DNA of 64,000 bases from Litoditis marina. Lineage: Eukaryota; Nematoda; Chromadorea; Rhabditida; Rhabditidae. How positions within the stretch are numbered: the first letter of the stretch is position 1; every line of letters starts with the position of its first letter. This document shows positions 24,977-42,919 of the stretch, piece by piece. Under the pieces are notes generated by a model. That model was not told the DNA's origin. It ran no database searches and worked only from the letters and a program-made list of their open reading frames with translations. Location: positions 7,756,978-7,820,977 of the forward strand of contig OZ038438.1 of NCBI GenBank assembly GCA_964036275.1, read 5' to 3'. A program made the translations under genes and the position numbers.

Positions 24977-27900
24977 CTACTTCTGTGCGGCCTGACTAGC
25001 AGGCTGCTTTCGCCGTCGTCGTCGGAAACAACAGCACTTCACTTCACCCGACTGAGCATCTGCCCTATCACCCGTACGACCAGCCTCTTCAATTGCTTCA
25101 CCAGCATTCGAGTTAATTACCTGCAAAACAACTCCACTGATTTCTATTAAACAATCACACTGCTTACTCGAAGACAGCTTCGGATGAAAAGTTCGGCAAG
25201 AAATGGGCTGGAAAAACTATTGGTGAACGAAGTTGCAAAACCAATCAAAAAGCTGATACAAAACGGAATAGGGTAAACATTAAAAAAAATTGCAGATACT
25301 AAACGACCTTAGGCAAAATATACCTGTGTGGAGCCAAAAGGATGAGCTGTATGATGTGGCTTGAGCACATCGGCCCTATCTGAAAATGTAGAATAAATAA
25401 TTGGCAGTGAGTGTTTGAATAAATATCAGTTCTAGTTCTGTACGTTTAAAACCACACTGTTACATGAACTTTTCAATCTCAAACTGGTCATTCACAAGAA
25501 ATATACACTATTGAGAAAGTAATGGTGAAAACCTCACAACATACCCCGTTTATGATCTTTCGATTCCGAAGTGTGGAGAGATCCTGATGGAGTGGACTGA
25601 AATTGAAGAGTAACTCTCAGTCGCAGAACTTCATTAAAACTTAAACAAAATACCAAGCTAACATATACAAATCTCCTGGAGAAAACAAGAAGTAGAACGT
25701 TCGTTTGAAATTTACACGCAAACTGATATCAAATGTAAGTGAAAGTACATAAAACTGCACACACCCTATGGTTAAGTCGAAAAACTGATGCACAAATACT
25801 AACCACGTTGTTCAACTTTGGCGACCAGTCAAACTCGTAATCATACGTTGCTCCTAATCGTTCAAGGACAGCCTTGAACAGATTATAGCAATAGTCGTAG
25901 TCCGGTGTCTCGAAGAAGTCCAAGCGACGAGCGTATCGCAGATACTGCGCGAACTCCTCTGCAAGTGAGCAACATACACCATTTCGTTAGACAGCAGCCA
26001 CCTGGATTGACAACGGTCGCTCTGGTCAGAGCTTGCCTACTTCGTGTGAACAACTCTGAATCAGTGTACATACCTTGTTGAGTAATATACTGTCATCAAT
26101 CACAGCTGAGACAGATAGGTTGGCAAAACGCTCATGAACAGTTTACCTCTCAAACTTGTCAAGAAGATGAATATTTTGAAGTCCGCAAGGTTGCAAATAT
26201 GAAAATGAAACTAAGAACCGATCATATGAGACAATGAGACCTTTACTACAAACACGACACCTATATGTTGTTCACATGGATTTCTTTGAAAATGTTGTAG
26301 TTTACGATGGGCTTTTCTTCAAATTAGTATATATAATTATTGAAACGATTGCAACCTACCAGGAAATCCTTCGCAAAGAACTTCAACGGCAGTCTGTCTC
26401 TTTGTATCTCCAATCTTTTGATAGCGTTCCTTCAGAGTATCGGCCTACAAATTTCGAAAATGAAAGGAAGTTGAACAAGGAACTGATGTTCCACAAACGT
26501 TTTACACGGGAAACTAGTGCAAAACTAAGTCGTGTTCGTTATTCACATAATTAGCTTGTTGGGTGTGAATCTAATAGGCGGACTAGTCGCAGCTTCACTG
26601 GGATGTCCATTTACTAGCAAAATGTTTACGATAGAATAAAGTTGACATGAACATTCTACTATGACTTGGATGGAAGAAAGTGTTACCTTCAACCCTTGCC
26701 AAGGTAGACTACCGCGAAGAAAATACATGAACATGTGACCAAGAGCTTCCAAATCATCCCGTCTTGATTGTTCTTTCCCCAGGTGTGTATTGATGGACAT
26801 GTATCGAGCTGTACCCGTTAGTGACTTGTGCTCGCGGTACGCAATATGTTTGCCTGTAAATAATGATAAATAAGGAGAAGAAGCGACAGGCGACAAATGG
26901 TCAGGATCCGGAAAATGTCAAAACACTGCAAAGGTGTTTCACAATATAAAAATAGTTCACATTCTTACATTAAAAACTTATGCCAAAATATTACTCATTT
27001 CTTCATTCTACACATACCCACTTATGTGTGCCTAAAAATCTCACTTATAAGAAAATCCATAAAAGAGTGGGTGTTAATAATCTAAATCGGAAGCATTATC
27101 GCAGAAAAAAACATTATGTCGTCACCTGTATCACAATCAATATACTCCTTGGCTAAGCCAAAGTCGATAATATGAAGAAGATGTTGTTTTCTAGTCGAAT
27201 AGCGACCAATGAGGAAATTTTCAGGCTTGACATCGCGGTAAATAAGATGTTTCGAATGAACGTACTCTACTCGACGAATCTGAAAAAAATTTTAATAAAC
27301 TATGATTGCACTGTACATGATTAGAATAAGCTTACGTGAGTTGTGGAAAGAAAACCTATTTGCAGGAACGAGCATAACATTGTTTTACTTCGACTTCAAT
27401 ACATGGTCGAAAGTTTCCGCCTCCGTGGGGTAATAATGACCCTCTCCTTGGTAATCACTAGATTCCTGCCTATTTTCCAAAACGCGATGAAGTAGCACTG
27501 TTAATGGTTTGAATGAGTGAAATCAAAATAACTTACAAGTTGCATCGCCACCATTGCCACGGTCTTGAGTGAAAAATGACGATCACACAGATCGAACAGA
27601 TCTTCAAGCGAGTGCCCTAATAGTTCCATTACTAGTGCATTGTACTTTCCGCATGGTCCGAAATAGTGAACTTGCGGGAGACCCTCTAGAAAGAAAACGG
27701 TTGATGATCGATGATAAAAAGAATAGACATAACACACCCCGATAAAATGGCACAAAAACAGTTCGTGTGAACATCTGTGCCATGAATTGAGTACAGAAAC
27801 GGACGACTGGTAAAAAAATCACCACCAAAACAATATTAATTTCTTCAGCAGTTTCAACATCAAACCAAGGATACTATCCAATAACATCGAAAATGCCATG

Positions 27901-28614
27901 TTTTTTACTGGCTGGTAGGAGGTATGAAACGGTACAGTTTTACAACATTTAGAGATTGTTAGACTAGTGTAAAGACGTAAAGTAACAAACCTAATGCTAT
28001 TACGCTTGAATTTGAATGAAGAAAAAATGTGAATAAATAATATATACCTGCTTGTCCGAGTAACTTGTAGAACCGATACTCCAGGTGTAGTTGTGGAGCC
28101 TTACTCTTCATTGGTTCCAACTTTATTGCGACATGTTCATTATTGTATAGATTTTTTCCAAGACGCAGCTCTCCGAAATTTCCACATCCAATTTTCTTCC
28201 CAACCTTGAAAGTTAAACATTAACCTTAACTCTGATTAAGAGTACATTGACTACAACATCAGCTAAACTGTAGTGGGCTTGTACACGCATAATGAAAAGG
28301 TTTATCAGACTGAACCTAATGTAGGTTGTTTAGGAGATATAAATACGTTGTTGACGAAGGTGAGAACAACCAAAAAATGGAGCGTAATTAATTCGCAGCC
28401 GGCCACAGAATTGTAGCTGGGAGCCATCGCTAGATAGACGTTGTTAACAATCAACAAACAACAAGCACTCATGACTATGAGAAGTGTCATTGCACTGATT
28501 CAGATGTATGTGGGAAGAATTTACCTTGAAATTGGGGCCAACCATGAGAACACCTTGATTGTTTGCATTGGCAGAGCCAGACCCCGATGAACTGGGCCCA
28601 CGAGTATTCGTCAT
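24977..28614 (-). CDS. csnk-1: Casein kinase 1 gamma
   Basis: Membrane-anchored Ser/Thr kinase acting in Wnt receptor phosphorylation and, in the worm embryo, cortical and spindle regulation. Ten exons: 28614-28525, 28204-28048, 27685-27537, 27279-27126, 26853-26687, 26444-26360, 25958-25804, 25596-25545, 25379-25324, 25120-24977. Phases agree; 402 aa. Kinase domain about residues 27-300: [18 protein letters not shown] glycine loop, VAIKLEP lysine, [14 protein letters not shown] catalytic loop, [31 protein letters not shown] and [15 protein letters not shown], all typical of CK1 gamma. The C-terminus has [11 protein letters not shown], the cysteine cluster palmitoylated in this subfamily. The N-terminal Ser/Gly-rich stretch leads to [10 protein letters not shown] as in relatives. 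The chosen ATG (28614) gives [11 protein letters not shown]; upstream in-frame codons without a stop leave a longer start possible. It lies head-to-tail with ced-12, an order I recall from C. elegans. Confidence 0.97.
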
Positions 28615-30014
28615 AGCTGCGGGTGCCCAATGGGACAGGCCTGATAGAAGAGCCTGGCGAGGGCGAAGAGCACTAGAGGCTCGCCTGAACACAATACACA
28701 CAATATTTGAAAAACGTTCACAGACATATCACCAACTCTGCACTTAATACACATAGCCAACCAAGCACGAGTGCATCATCCGCACTATCACATACAGCAG
28801 GACCGATACGAGAACACGAAAGGAGCCCGAAGGCTGCACGCATCGCCACCAACAAAAGCGCTCTTGGTCAGACTGTACACAGCCCGCGAACTTCACGTTA
28901 GGGTGCGCAAGTAGTACCTATCGCGATCGGAAGAATCGCGCGTGCTATCGCGTTTTTCCATACGCAACAGCAACATAGTCGCAAGTTGATCACTCCGAAC
29001 TCTAATGGTACATGAACCAACCTAAAACGATTGAGGTACGACGAGAAAAAAGTGAAAAACGGAAAACGTTATTCTCATACTAAACGATATTATTCGTATC
29101 AATGCTGTCTCAAACTGTCAATAAATAATAATAATAAAACGATTCTTCATCCATAGGGCAGTCCGAGTAGTTTGTATAATAGAAAAGTAAATCAAACATT
29201 CAGAATATTGCATGAAAACACGGAAACCGATCATATATCACAGGCGGGCCGGCAGCCATCGAACGCACGCGACGCAGCCGCTCCGCCGCGAATCCATTCT
29301 ATCAATTCGGGCCTGAGCCGTCACTTTCATTTAGTTAGTCACAAATATATTGTTTTAAAATATATATAAAAAGACAGAAAGTTAGTTTGCACCTCAGAGC
29401 TCGAGACTGTCTACCCCTCTACATTGAAAAAACGACATGGTATGTACATACAAGAAATTCTAGAAATTATTACTTCAAACACTACAATTTCAAATTGAAC
29501 GTGCCGGCAAACCCATTGGACAAACCCATTGGAACCGGCATTATCACGGATTAGGTAAGTTTGAGTTCATTTAATCATTGAACTTTAATAAACTTTAACT
29601 TTTCTATTTAGCCGAAATATTTCAATCGAACAGTTCGATAGACGTGGATGGGTTCTCATATTTGCTAAACAGAGAGAGGGCCCAAAAATGATTTAAAATT
29701 TAAATGTTACACTTGGGTTATCTGAGAAAGTTCCAACGGAGGGGGCCGCGGAAGCAGTGCATTAACCGGAATGTGACTCAGCTCCCGAAATTTTCAGGAT
29801 ATACAACAGTGCAAATATTTCATTATTTGCAAGGAAGGTTGAGGAGAATTGGCTGCCCGTTGATGCTCTCGCCGATCCGAGTACTCCGCTGAGGAGTGTG
29901 CAATGCAACATGTTATTTGATCCTTATATACTTTTTGTTATAGGGAGTGACAAAATTTTTGTTTTAGTTTGATCATGATACACGCCATTATTTACGAATT
30001 ACGACACCGAAAGG

Positions 30015-30235
30015 CAACAAGATAAAACTACAAGCACAGCGGTATAGGGCAAGCTACACCGTATGTAATTGCTTTGGAAAGTGAATCCTATATCACGTGT
30101 TCTATTCTTTTGCAAAGTTGCCCGGGGCATGAAGCTTGGCTGAGTTTGCTTTTCGGGCGAGATTTGTCAATTCTGGCGTGTACTGAGATCAAACTACAAC
30201 AATATGATTCGGTCACCCCCTATATTTTAGATAGA
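30015..30235. repeat. Copy of dispersed palindromic repeat, family A
   Basis: Contains gataaaactacaagcacagc, a tacaccgtatg segment, and then gagatcaaactacaacaata followed by cggtcaccccctat. These are the family A ends seen elsewhere in the window. Confidence 0.6.
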
Positions 30236-31134
30236 GAAGGTAGAAAAGCTAGATAGAAAAGCTGGTAGAGAGAGTTTCAACGACAGATTCCCAGGTATGA
30301 TATAGTCCGTTCCACCAAACCGTGGCTCTGTACAGTAAGCGAGCGAAAATTGAATTAGATACTTCAATGAGCGAATCAGAATTTCGAAGAACAGTTTTCC
30401 ATGATTTGAAGTTGAGATTGTGGAGAAGAACATACCAAAATCTCAAAACTTTCGACAAGTTCTAACTGTCTAAAATCTCGGTGCAAGTTCCACCGTATTA
30501 CTGTAGGGGGTTATTATTGTCTGGAACAGACTATAATAGGCTGTCAAAACACAGCCGTGTATTTGAGATTAGTTTTCCATCAACTCAGATATGGCCCGAA
30601 ATTCACCGGAACTTTTAATTTTACCGTAAGTGTCTTACGTTTCAATGAAACCCGATATCTGGTGATTGTGGAAATTCTTCAGTAATATAATAACTATAAC
30701 AATCAGTTTTTGCCTATTGCAAGTTTCTTCGACTACAGTTCTTTTCAACAGGTTTATTAAATAATAAACAATGTTAACTAAATTCTTTTTTTTTCTGGAG
30801 AACAACACAAATCTGCAATAATCAACGGTGACAAGTCAGAATAGCCCAAGCAGAGGACAGATTAGGGATAGGATGAGTTTCCAGCGATATAGTAATTCCC
30901 ATAGAAACGGAAAGGTGATAAGTAGATAAAAGGGAATTAGCCAGTCTATCCCGGATAATCATCTGACATAAAATCGAACTTCTATGGGGCAGGCAACTCA
31001 TCTCAAATTCGAATTTGGATACGAAAAGCTGCCTGTATTACATTACATATAAGGACATATAGCAGTCATGCGGACAACTCTGAACACAATAGTTTCGAGA
31101 ATTAATACTTGTTGCAAACCAATTTTCTTGCGAA

Positions 31135-31255
31135 CATGCAGTCACGTGAAACATGTCAAACACAGCAAAACTCAGAAACATGCAATGACAAAGTACACGA
31201 TTCCTCATTAGAATACTAACTTTACGTGACTGTTTATTTGACTTCTAGTATACAT
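31135..31255 (+). repeat. Copy of dispersed repeat, family B
   Basis: Shares agtcacgtgaaacatgt, aaacacagcaaaactcagaa and the actttacgtgact ... tctagtata end with copies near 56615-56760, 59395-59520 and, inverted, 63538-63680. Confidence 0.75.
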
Positions 31256-32360
31256 ACAGTTCTCACCTCCCAGCCATCCAAAGGTAGACAGTTGATTCGC
31301 TTGTGTACAATTCATGTAAGTTGTGTAAAGTTATTGGACTACCTTTATATTCTGCTTTTTTTAATCTCTTCATCTGGTGATGTGGTAATAGTGCAAATCT
31401 TATGAGAAGTTCGAGTGATTCTTGAATTTGAGAGAGTCGAACAATAATTCCATGAAAAACTGGAAAAAATATTGTTTAAGAGGAGATCGTATGAGTTCTA
31501 GGAAGGGTTCGCTTACGCTTCTTGGACGGAACTCTGGAGACATCAAGAGTACATCAGCGGGCGTGGTGAATCGACAATTGAACGAATTTTATTGCTAGAG
31601 AAGTGGCGAAACTTACGGTCCTTCAAAACCGCTTTGAACCCTGTGGTTGTACGACTTTTTGAGTGCGTACTCCAGTACACCCCGGCAGTCTTTTCACAAC
31701 AAGCGTCTCTCGTTTCGGGCCCATATTGCAAGACTGTCATTCGGGGGGATGTTCGTTAGGAGCCAAGAAAAAGCGAATGGTGGAGGAGACACAGGTTGAG
31801 AACGAGGGGGATCTACGTGAGTACGGCTTCTGAACTGCCGCGACCAAGCTATTAGAAAAACATCGTAGAGCGGTCATACTTCCACTCGATGAGTGGATAT
31901 TGAATGATGTGTACGGGTATATGGTTATCTATTGAACGCCAGAAGTTATGTCAATTGATTACTCTTCTCAGCTTAAACTGAAACCTGCCTCAATAGCACA
32001 GCGAGAAAATTACAACGTATTTCTTAAGAGTTTAGACATTCAAACTTATAGTTCTGTTTGTCACGGGTGTCCATCACATATTATTCGCATCATATAAATT
32101 TTTTGAATACCATCCCTACGAGCGGAAAGGACAAAGTCATCAGACTTGTAGTTTGACGCACGGTACAGTTTTTTAATTACGATCAAACTACATACACTCT
32201 GGTACATTTAAAGAAATCACCCAGTGTCATTCGTCATGTTCAATCTGTTAAACTCGTTACTCTCAACATTTGCTATCTAAATTACCGACTCTGCAATTCA
32301 AATATTCCATAGCTCGTTTTTTCATATGAATAAATTGACTCGTTTTCAACAACATAAGTT

Positions 32361-32480
32361 AAAGAAGGACGATTATGTGAACCAATCCCGTTACATCGGT
32401 CCTTTAAACTGCAATTGAAAAATATATTGCGGTTTAAAGGACTGAAGCGTTGCGATTGGACCACATAATCGTCCTTCTTT
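32361..32480. repeat. 120-bp hairpin with near-perfect 55-bp arms
   Basis: The left arm (32361-32415) begins aaagaaggacgattatgtg. The right arm (32426-32480) ends in its exact complement, cacataatcgtccttcttt. The inner parts also pair (gtcctttaaac with gtttaaaggac) around a 10-base A/T-rich loop. This could be a small foldback transposon or a hairpin-RNA source. Confidence 0.85.
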
Positions 32481-32948
32481 AAAACATACCCTAAACACAC
32501 TGTAGCCTGAACCTGCCCTAAACCCATAATTTGACGAACCTTGCACTGCTACTACTGAAAAAAGACAGGATAAGCAATTGAATTTTGGTAAGAGGCATGC
32601 ATGGGCAACTTCGAGATGTGTTCAACGTTCCAAGTCGGTATCGATTTTGTACAGATTTGTTACACATTTTCTCATGTACAGATTTTTGGATTTAAGTTAT
32701 ATACATTTTTTGTTGGGACTTGCGGGAAATAATTTTTTGTTTTGTTAAATTTCATTTCGGAATGAAAGAAACGTATAGTAAGGAGGTCGCTCCAAAAGAT
32801 GGCTGTCCCTCGTGTGTTTCGGTCGTAATCGCTCAGGCTCAACACTATCCACAAGTTCAACGAAAATTCATTAAATGTTTTATAAATTTGAAGATAAAAA
32901 GGCATATGGAGCATAAAGTTCCAATACATTTTTGACGAAAAGTGGATG

Positions 32949-37440
<4,492 letters not shown>

Positions 37441-37580
37441 GTCATTTTCTTTAATCAGTCACAACCCATGACTAGCAGCTATTCTACTGAGATATTGAAC
37501 GATAATGCTATTTTGCACTTTCTGTTTCAAACCGAACATAACAGCCGACAGTAGTGCCGACACCACGAAGGAAACAATAT

Positions 37581-37632
37581 TTCACTAACACCCAAATAAT
37601 ATAATTTTTTTTCTTATTTGGGTGTTAGTGAA
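37581..37632. repeat. Perfect 19-bp inverted repeat with 14-base loop
   Basis: ttcactaacacccaaataa at 37581-37599 is the exact reverse complement of 37614-37632. The loop is T-rich. Confidence 0.9.
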
Positions 37633-39864
37633 ACAATTTTGCAAATTGCAATTTTTTCGCGTGAAACTTTGTCGGATAACTGGATTACCGTTCAACCAAT
37701 AATTCGCTTTACAGAAAAATGCACAATGGCGAACTGATTGCGTAATCAATGTTTTGTCAACGAAACCATGGTTTGTATGATGTATTAATAACGTTGGATA
37801 AATTGATAGTACAAAGAGAACCGATCAGGGCATCTCTGACATTGTCGGGACAAGTTTGGTGAGGCAAGCAACAAGCTATATTTAGCTCGTAAAACTTATT
37901 CAAACTTAGGAATACTGTTCCACTGTTACCTCTTGGAGTTCCTGTAACCGAACAGTTTCACACAAATCCCAGTCTGTGTGTTGACATCGTCTTACCGAAG
38001 GCGTACGCGAAAACAATAACATGGGGTCTGGAAACAATTTGAATATTTGAATACCTTAAAATTTTCGATTACTACATTCCTTGGTCATTTGTTAACGCTT
38101 CCTTCCGTAATTCACTCATCTCGAAGGAAAAATTGTATTTTTAATGTTTCAAATAAACGACCCTTATGGTATGCTCTCAAAACAATTCCTCTTCTGAGCT
38201 TTGGATGAAATATCTTAGCTATTGTACAATATCAAAGGCCATTACTTGATGCATTGCTTGAGATTCCTGGAAAATATTATTCTCAATTAATTTTTACATA
38301 ATTCAACCCGAAGAACTGAGCGCAATTAAAGGACTGCTCATGGAACTACGGTAGGATATGGGAAGCGTGCTCTAATGCGCCGTAATTAATAACTGATCCT
38401 CAATATTCGCGATTGACCTTTGACACCGCGCATTAGTTTTATGGTTTTTCTCTCTAAATTCATGAGCGAATATAGAGTTTATAAAATTGGACCGTAATCC
38501 AGAGTATTTAAGTTGCGACCGGAATGCATTAAACAATAAAGATATTTTAAGCATTTGGTGGATTATATGAGTTGAATCCGTAAAAGTTGTTTGAGAAATG
38601 ATTCCTGTGTACAGAAATTAAGTGTTCTGAATGTTACAAATTAGTTAGATCTGCTCATTGAAAAACAACCTATAATTAATTTTTCGAAAGTCGGCTTTGT
38701 AAAAGAAACTATTCATTATTTCAAGAACGAAAACTTCGAATTTCAAGATTGACACGATAGAGGCATTGTACGCTTACGAATATTAGATTCAACAAAGGTT
38801 ATCGATCGATACAGTGAATACACGACAATGAACACTGTATGCATCCGTTGTTCAGTATTGGTCCGCTGCGTTTCTCACTTCGAAAAATTGAAAAAGTCAA
38901 GACAGTAGATGAAATGCCGCAAACGTTCGGCACCCTGTATCGCGGAGAAATAATTCTCTAAACACATATAAACTTCATTCATAACTGCTCAGCCCTGGAT
39001 ATATGATCAATTATATATTTCACCCAGTTTCCTCTGAGCCAAAGTTTTCAATCAATCAGGTTCCAGCTAATTTTCACATGGAAGAGTTTCCCATCACTTT
39101 TAATAAAATATCCGGTTACTTCTTGGTTCAGAAAACAAAGACCAGTTCACGAGCACCCGTTTGTACTTGTTGAATCAACCATTTCTCAATCAAAATCTGG
39201 TCCAATAATTGGTTGAAACCCAAATGTTCATCTGGTTCTCACGCCAGCTAACTTGTTCATTGGTTCAACTTTATATATCTTTCTAGGTTCGAGAATTTGG
39301 AATAATAAACACAGATTCAATAGTTGACTGACTTTGTAAAACTCATGCTTCACGAACAATTCTAACCGCCCCTGCCAATTTCAGATTTCTTTGGTTTCAG
39401 ATTTCAGATTTCTAAACACAACGGTTATTATGGATTTCGTGGATAAAGGTTGAAACGAAATACGTGAAACTATATTTTGTGGGAACTTCACCGAGTAAGA
39501 TAGATCGCAGTCCAAATTAATATGGGTAAAACACGTCTGTCAATAGGAAATGAAAAAAATAAAAAAACTAGCCATTATTATCTGAATATCGATTGTAGAT
39601 GGACGACGCTGGGTCAGCCATAGCCAATACTAACTAGTGACATTACACAGAATCAGCTGTTCGAAGTTGAACGGAGAATTAGGGGGAATGATTGTAAAAT
39701 ACGCCGGATGACTCTGTTTTTCAATCAGAAGTTGGTTTGGTTGCAACAATAGTTCGACACTATTTGTTATTAAACAGTGTATCGTATAATACTCTGAATC
39801 TACCGCACAACACGGTTCGTCGGTACGGTAATTTAATTATTTATAGGATTAGCTCCTTTCAAAG

Positions 39865-39965
39865 GTCTTTACGACTTTACGGTATGTGTTCCTCTATCGC
39901 GCTGTGTTTGTAGTTTGACGATGCTGCTTATTGGCGAAACATGTAGCCAGTTCAAACTACAACTT
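39865..39965 (+). repeat. Copy of dispersed palindromic repeat, family A
   Basis: Contains tttacggtatgtgttcctc, then gctgtgtttgtagtttgacg and a closing gttcaaactacaac arm. Confidence 0.65.
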
Positions 39966-41239
39966 AACTCATCCTATATAGCACAGTATTCCACGAGTTG
40001 ACTCCGCAAGGTTGATTGATTCATTTACGTGCAAGAACATAGAAAAATACATAGAAAAAAAAACAGAAAAAAATGAGAACCAACATAATTTGAGAAATAT
40101 GGAAAGAAGAATCGAAATCTGAATAATGAACATAGTAAGGTCATTTACAAGTGCTTTTCCGAAAAATAGCCCCTGGCCACCTCAAAACACTGGGAATATT
40201 CTTGTTCTTGCTGTGTTTCAAGGGTTTTGAACCGGCATGATTAGTGAAAATCTGGGCGCAATGAGAGAAGGAAGCTAGAAAAAAACTGTACTCGTTGGTA
40301 CGGCATTCTGGATTATTGCTTTAGCAATACGTCTTCACTTTTGAACGCTCCGCCGACATTCGCACGCGGAAATACGCGCGCAGATAAACAGAGCTCCAAT
40401 CACAATAAATTGCAGTGGGGTTCAATTTCTGATCATGAAAACATTGTAGAGGAAGCTAATTACAAGTTTGACGACAACAGTTACTGGAGGTAAGACCACC
40501 GTGATGGGAACATATATAGAATACGTGGGTATGAATCTGCTCGTTCCTCACTTACATATAGGCTGCTCTACGCACTTGTATTCCATACAATATGCAATAT
40601 GGTTTAAACTTCCGAACGAGTGCTTGATATATGAAGGTTTTTAAAACTCCAACCAAACACTAGAAATAATCATGAACAGGTCAGTGAGAAAAAAGTCACT
40701 TGAATATATCACGGAATATGTAAGAAGTTGTGATTCGATGGATTACTTCGAGTACTATACCTTTTTGCTCCAAGTAGGCTAGAGAACAGAACACGCTCAC
40801 ATGTGAGATAGAACGCTAATGTCGAGGTTAATCTCCTATTTGCTTGTGAGAAGTTATCATAGGTGGTATTGGGGCTGACTATGAACGATGACAAGCATCT
40901 CGAACTCCGACCATCTGGGTTAAAAGCATGTGCGTTGACACTCCAAAACACAAGTAACGCTGATTATCAATGCCGAATTTTCAAAAAACCGTCAAAAAAT
41001 TTCAAGCTTGTTTGAGTTTTTCAGCCGTTTCGCGAGTTACGGTAGCCGTCTACAGCAGTAAGTTTTTCAGTTACTTTTGTCCTGTCCAGTTTAACAACAT
41101 GTATTCAATGACCGTATCCACGGAGCCAATGGTGACCAAAACACCACTTCATTTGGTTTACAAGTCGAATTCGTAATAATTACATACTGTGTAATAGAAA
41201 TTTGAGTTGATAACAAAAGCAAAAAGTTTCTCATTTTTG

Positions 41240-41299
41240 CTCACAGGCCCGTGAATGACATTCTATCACCCATGTTTCAGGAGCAAGTTGGCACAAATC
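41240..41299 (+). repeat. 60-bp direct repeat, copy 1 (acceptor-like)
   Basis: Identical to 42920-42979 except for one base (41290 G, 42970 T). It includes cccatgtttcag followed by gagcaagtt, which reads as a splice acceptor and exon start. Confidence 0.9.
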
Positions 41300-42510
41300 G
41301 CGAGTCATTCTATTTTCGCCACTCATAGTTCACGCTGGTATGGTGCTTCCGAGGACTACACTCATCGCAATGATAATGATTACGACACAAGTAAAATATT
41401 AGTTTTTGCATACCCTAAAACGTGATAAAAGAGGTTTTACTTCATGATTATCACTCTGACACAATGTGACTTGTATATTACCCAAAACTTCGGGAAAAAC
41501 TTGTATATTCGTCAGGACTTCTGGAATGCCTTGTATATTTACCAGTTTGTCGAGAATCGTAACCTTCCAAAACAGTAAAGCAACAGCAGAACTTGTATAG
41601 CGTCCACATTGGGATATACAAGTTTATTTTCTTGAAAATCTACACGTCGCGTTGTTTCAGAGCGGTCTTCACGTACTAGTGGATGTTGTGGTGAGCTGTA
41701 GCGCAATGACCCAATTACGCATTTAGCTGTCCCATTCTTCAATTGTAATATTGTTGTTTTCCTATGATTTCCTTTCGTAAACTAATTTTTCTCTATGATC
41801 TAGAACGTTTTCTGTACTTTTTATTATAATACCTTCATTCTTTCCGAAAAAAATCTTCCAGGTGCTCGGCTACATTTCTTTAAAATCAAAATTTCAAATG
41901 GCGAAAAGGTCAAACGTGATGTTTTCTTCAAATGGGGGAGCTCTCTGGATGGGCCATACCTCATCGATTGTCAAAGCATATTTTCGAACTATCGCTGGTT
42001 TCGTGGTTAACGCTCTTCCACTTCTCCAGCTATCTGTATTTTCTGAATATCGATGAAAACCAATGTTCTCTTCCAGAACTCTAGCGAAGATCGTGTGGTA
42101 TACGGTAGCTCAGCGAGCACGAGTATCTATTATCGTAATTTCACATCTCAATCAAAATCCAGTAAACAAGTTGTATTCGGTACAACCAAGGTTTGCACTT
42201 TTGTCTTTTGAACTACAAAAAATCAAAAAAAATCATAACGAATCAAAATGGAGAGATTTTTAGCACAGGAACAGGACCCAACTTCTCTATCATTAACATT
42301 TGACCATTTGACATTGTAGAATATTTTCGATCTTACGAGATATACATTATTGTTCCAACAACATATGGGCTCAGGAGGACCGCGGGACAACCACCTAATC
42401 CGGCCCAGTTTTGTAGCTGGACTAGCCCTTGCCATTTCTCTTTCCGTTCGCCATTTCTCGGAGCATATTTCGTTCTCACCATCCTTGCAGCGAACTGCTC
42501 TCGCTCGTTG
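41281..42510 (+). CDS. Possible multi-exon gene, perhaps a membrane protein (unrecognised)
   Basis: Plus-strand segments look like exons. 41281-41390, after TTTCAG and before GTAAAA, contains WYGASEDYTHRNDNDYDT. 41862 to about 42007, after CTTCCAG, contains ARLHFFKIKISNGEKVKRDV and LDGPYLIDCQSIFSNYRW. 42077-42190, after CTTCCAG, contains NSSEDRVVYGSSASTSIYY. About 42317 on, after TTGTAG, has a hydrophobic run PSFVAGLALAISLSV. The first two, and the last two, join in phase; the middle junction does not with any good donor. Alternative frames are also open in places. There is no signal peptide or start that I trust. It may be a diverged or decayed gene. Confidence 0.3.
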
Positions 42511-42919
42511 TGGTCTGTTCTTCTAATTTCTAAATTATATATTCTATAAATTCTAAACACAAGTAATCACAACTGAAAAGTAGTTTTGACGTGAACATCT
42601 GTCAAATACATGGCTTGTCTGACCGCAAACATAGTACATAGAGAAATCTACGACTGTCCCAAACAAAAACAGTAAAACTCGATAATGTTAATGTTAATCT
42701 CGAACAACTGATAGAATTAACTTGGATGTTTCATTCACTGTTTCAAGCACTCATGGAAATGAACAGTTTCCTTTTTTCAGAATCAAGTTCGTTCCGGGAC
42801 TCAAGCTTTTCTTTCGGATTTTTTTTCATCCCACCTGTGTGCTATAATTAAAACGAACAACCAAAAAAAATTCAAAAAAAGTTCTTGTTTTATTGGAACG
42901 CCGTCACTAGAAAGCTGAT

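Larger units (their letters stand above)
28615..32948. other. Intergenic region upstream of csnk-1
   Basis: This 4.3-kb region holds the csnk-1 promoter and a CpG-rich patch (about 29245-29300). Family A repeat sequence lies at about 30015-30235, a family B copy at about 31135-31255 and a perfect-stem hairpin at 32361-32480. Around 31759-31935 a plus-strand frame reads about 58 codons with one internal stop; nothing identifies it. Confidence 0.5.

Noticed and set aside
26234..26554. 106-codon plus-strand frame
   Set aside because: It is antisense to csnk-1 exon 6, whose minus-strand reading is firmly identified; the openness is a shadow.
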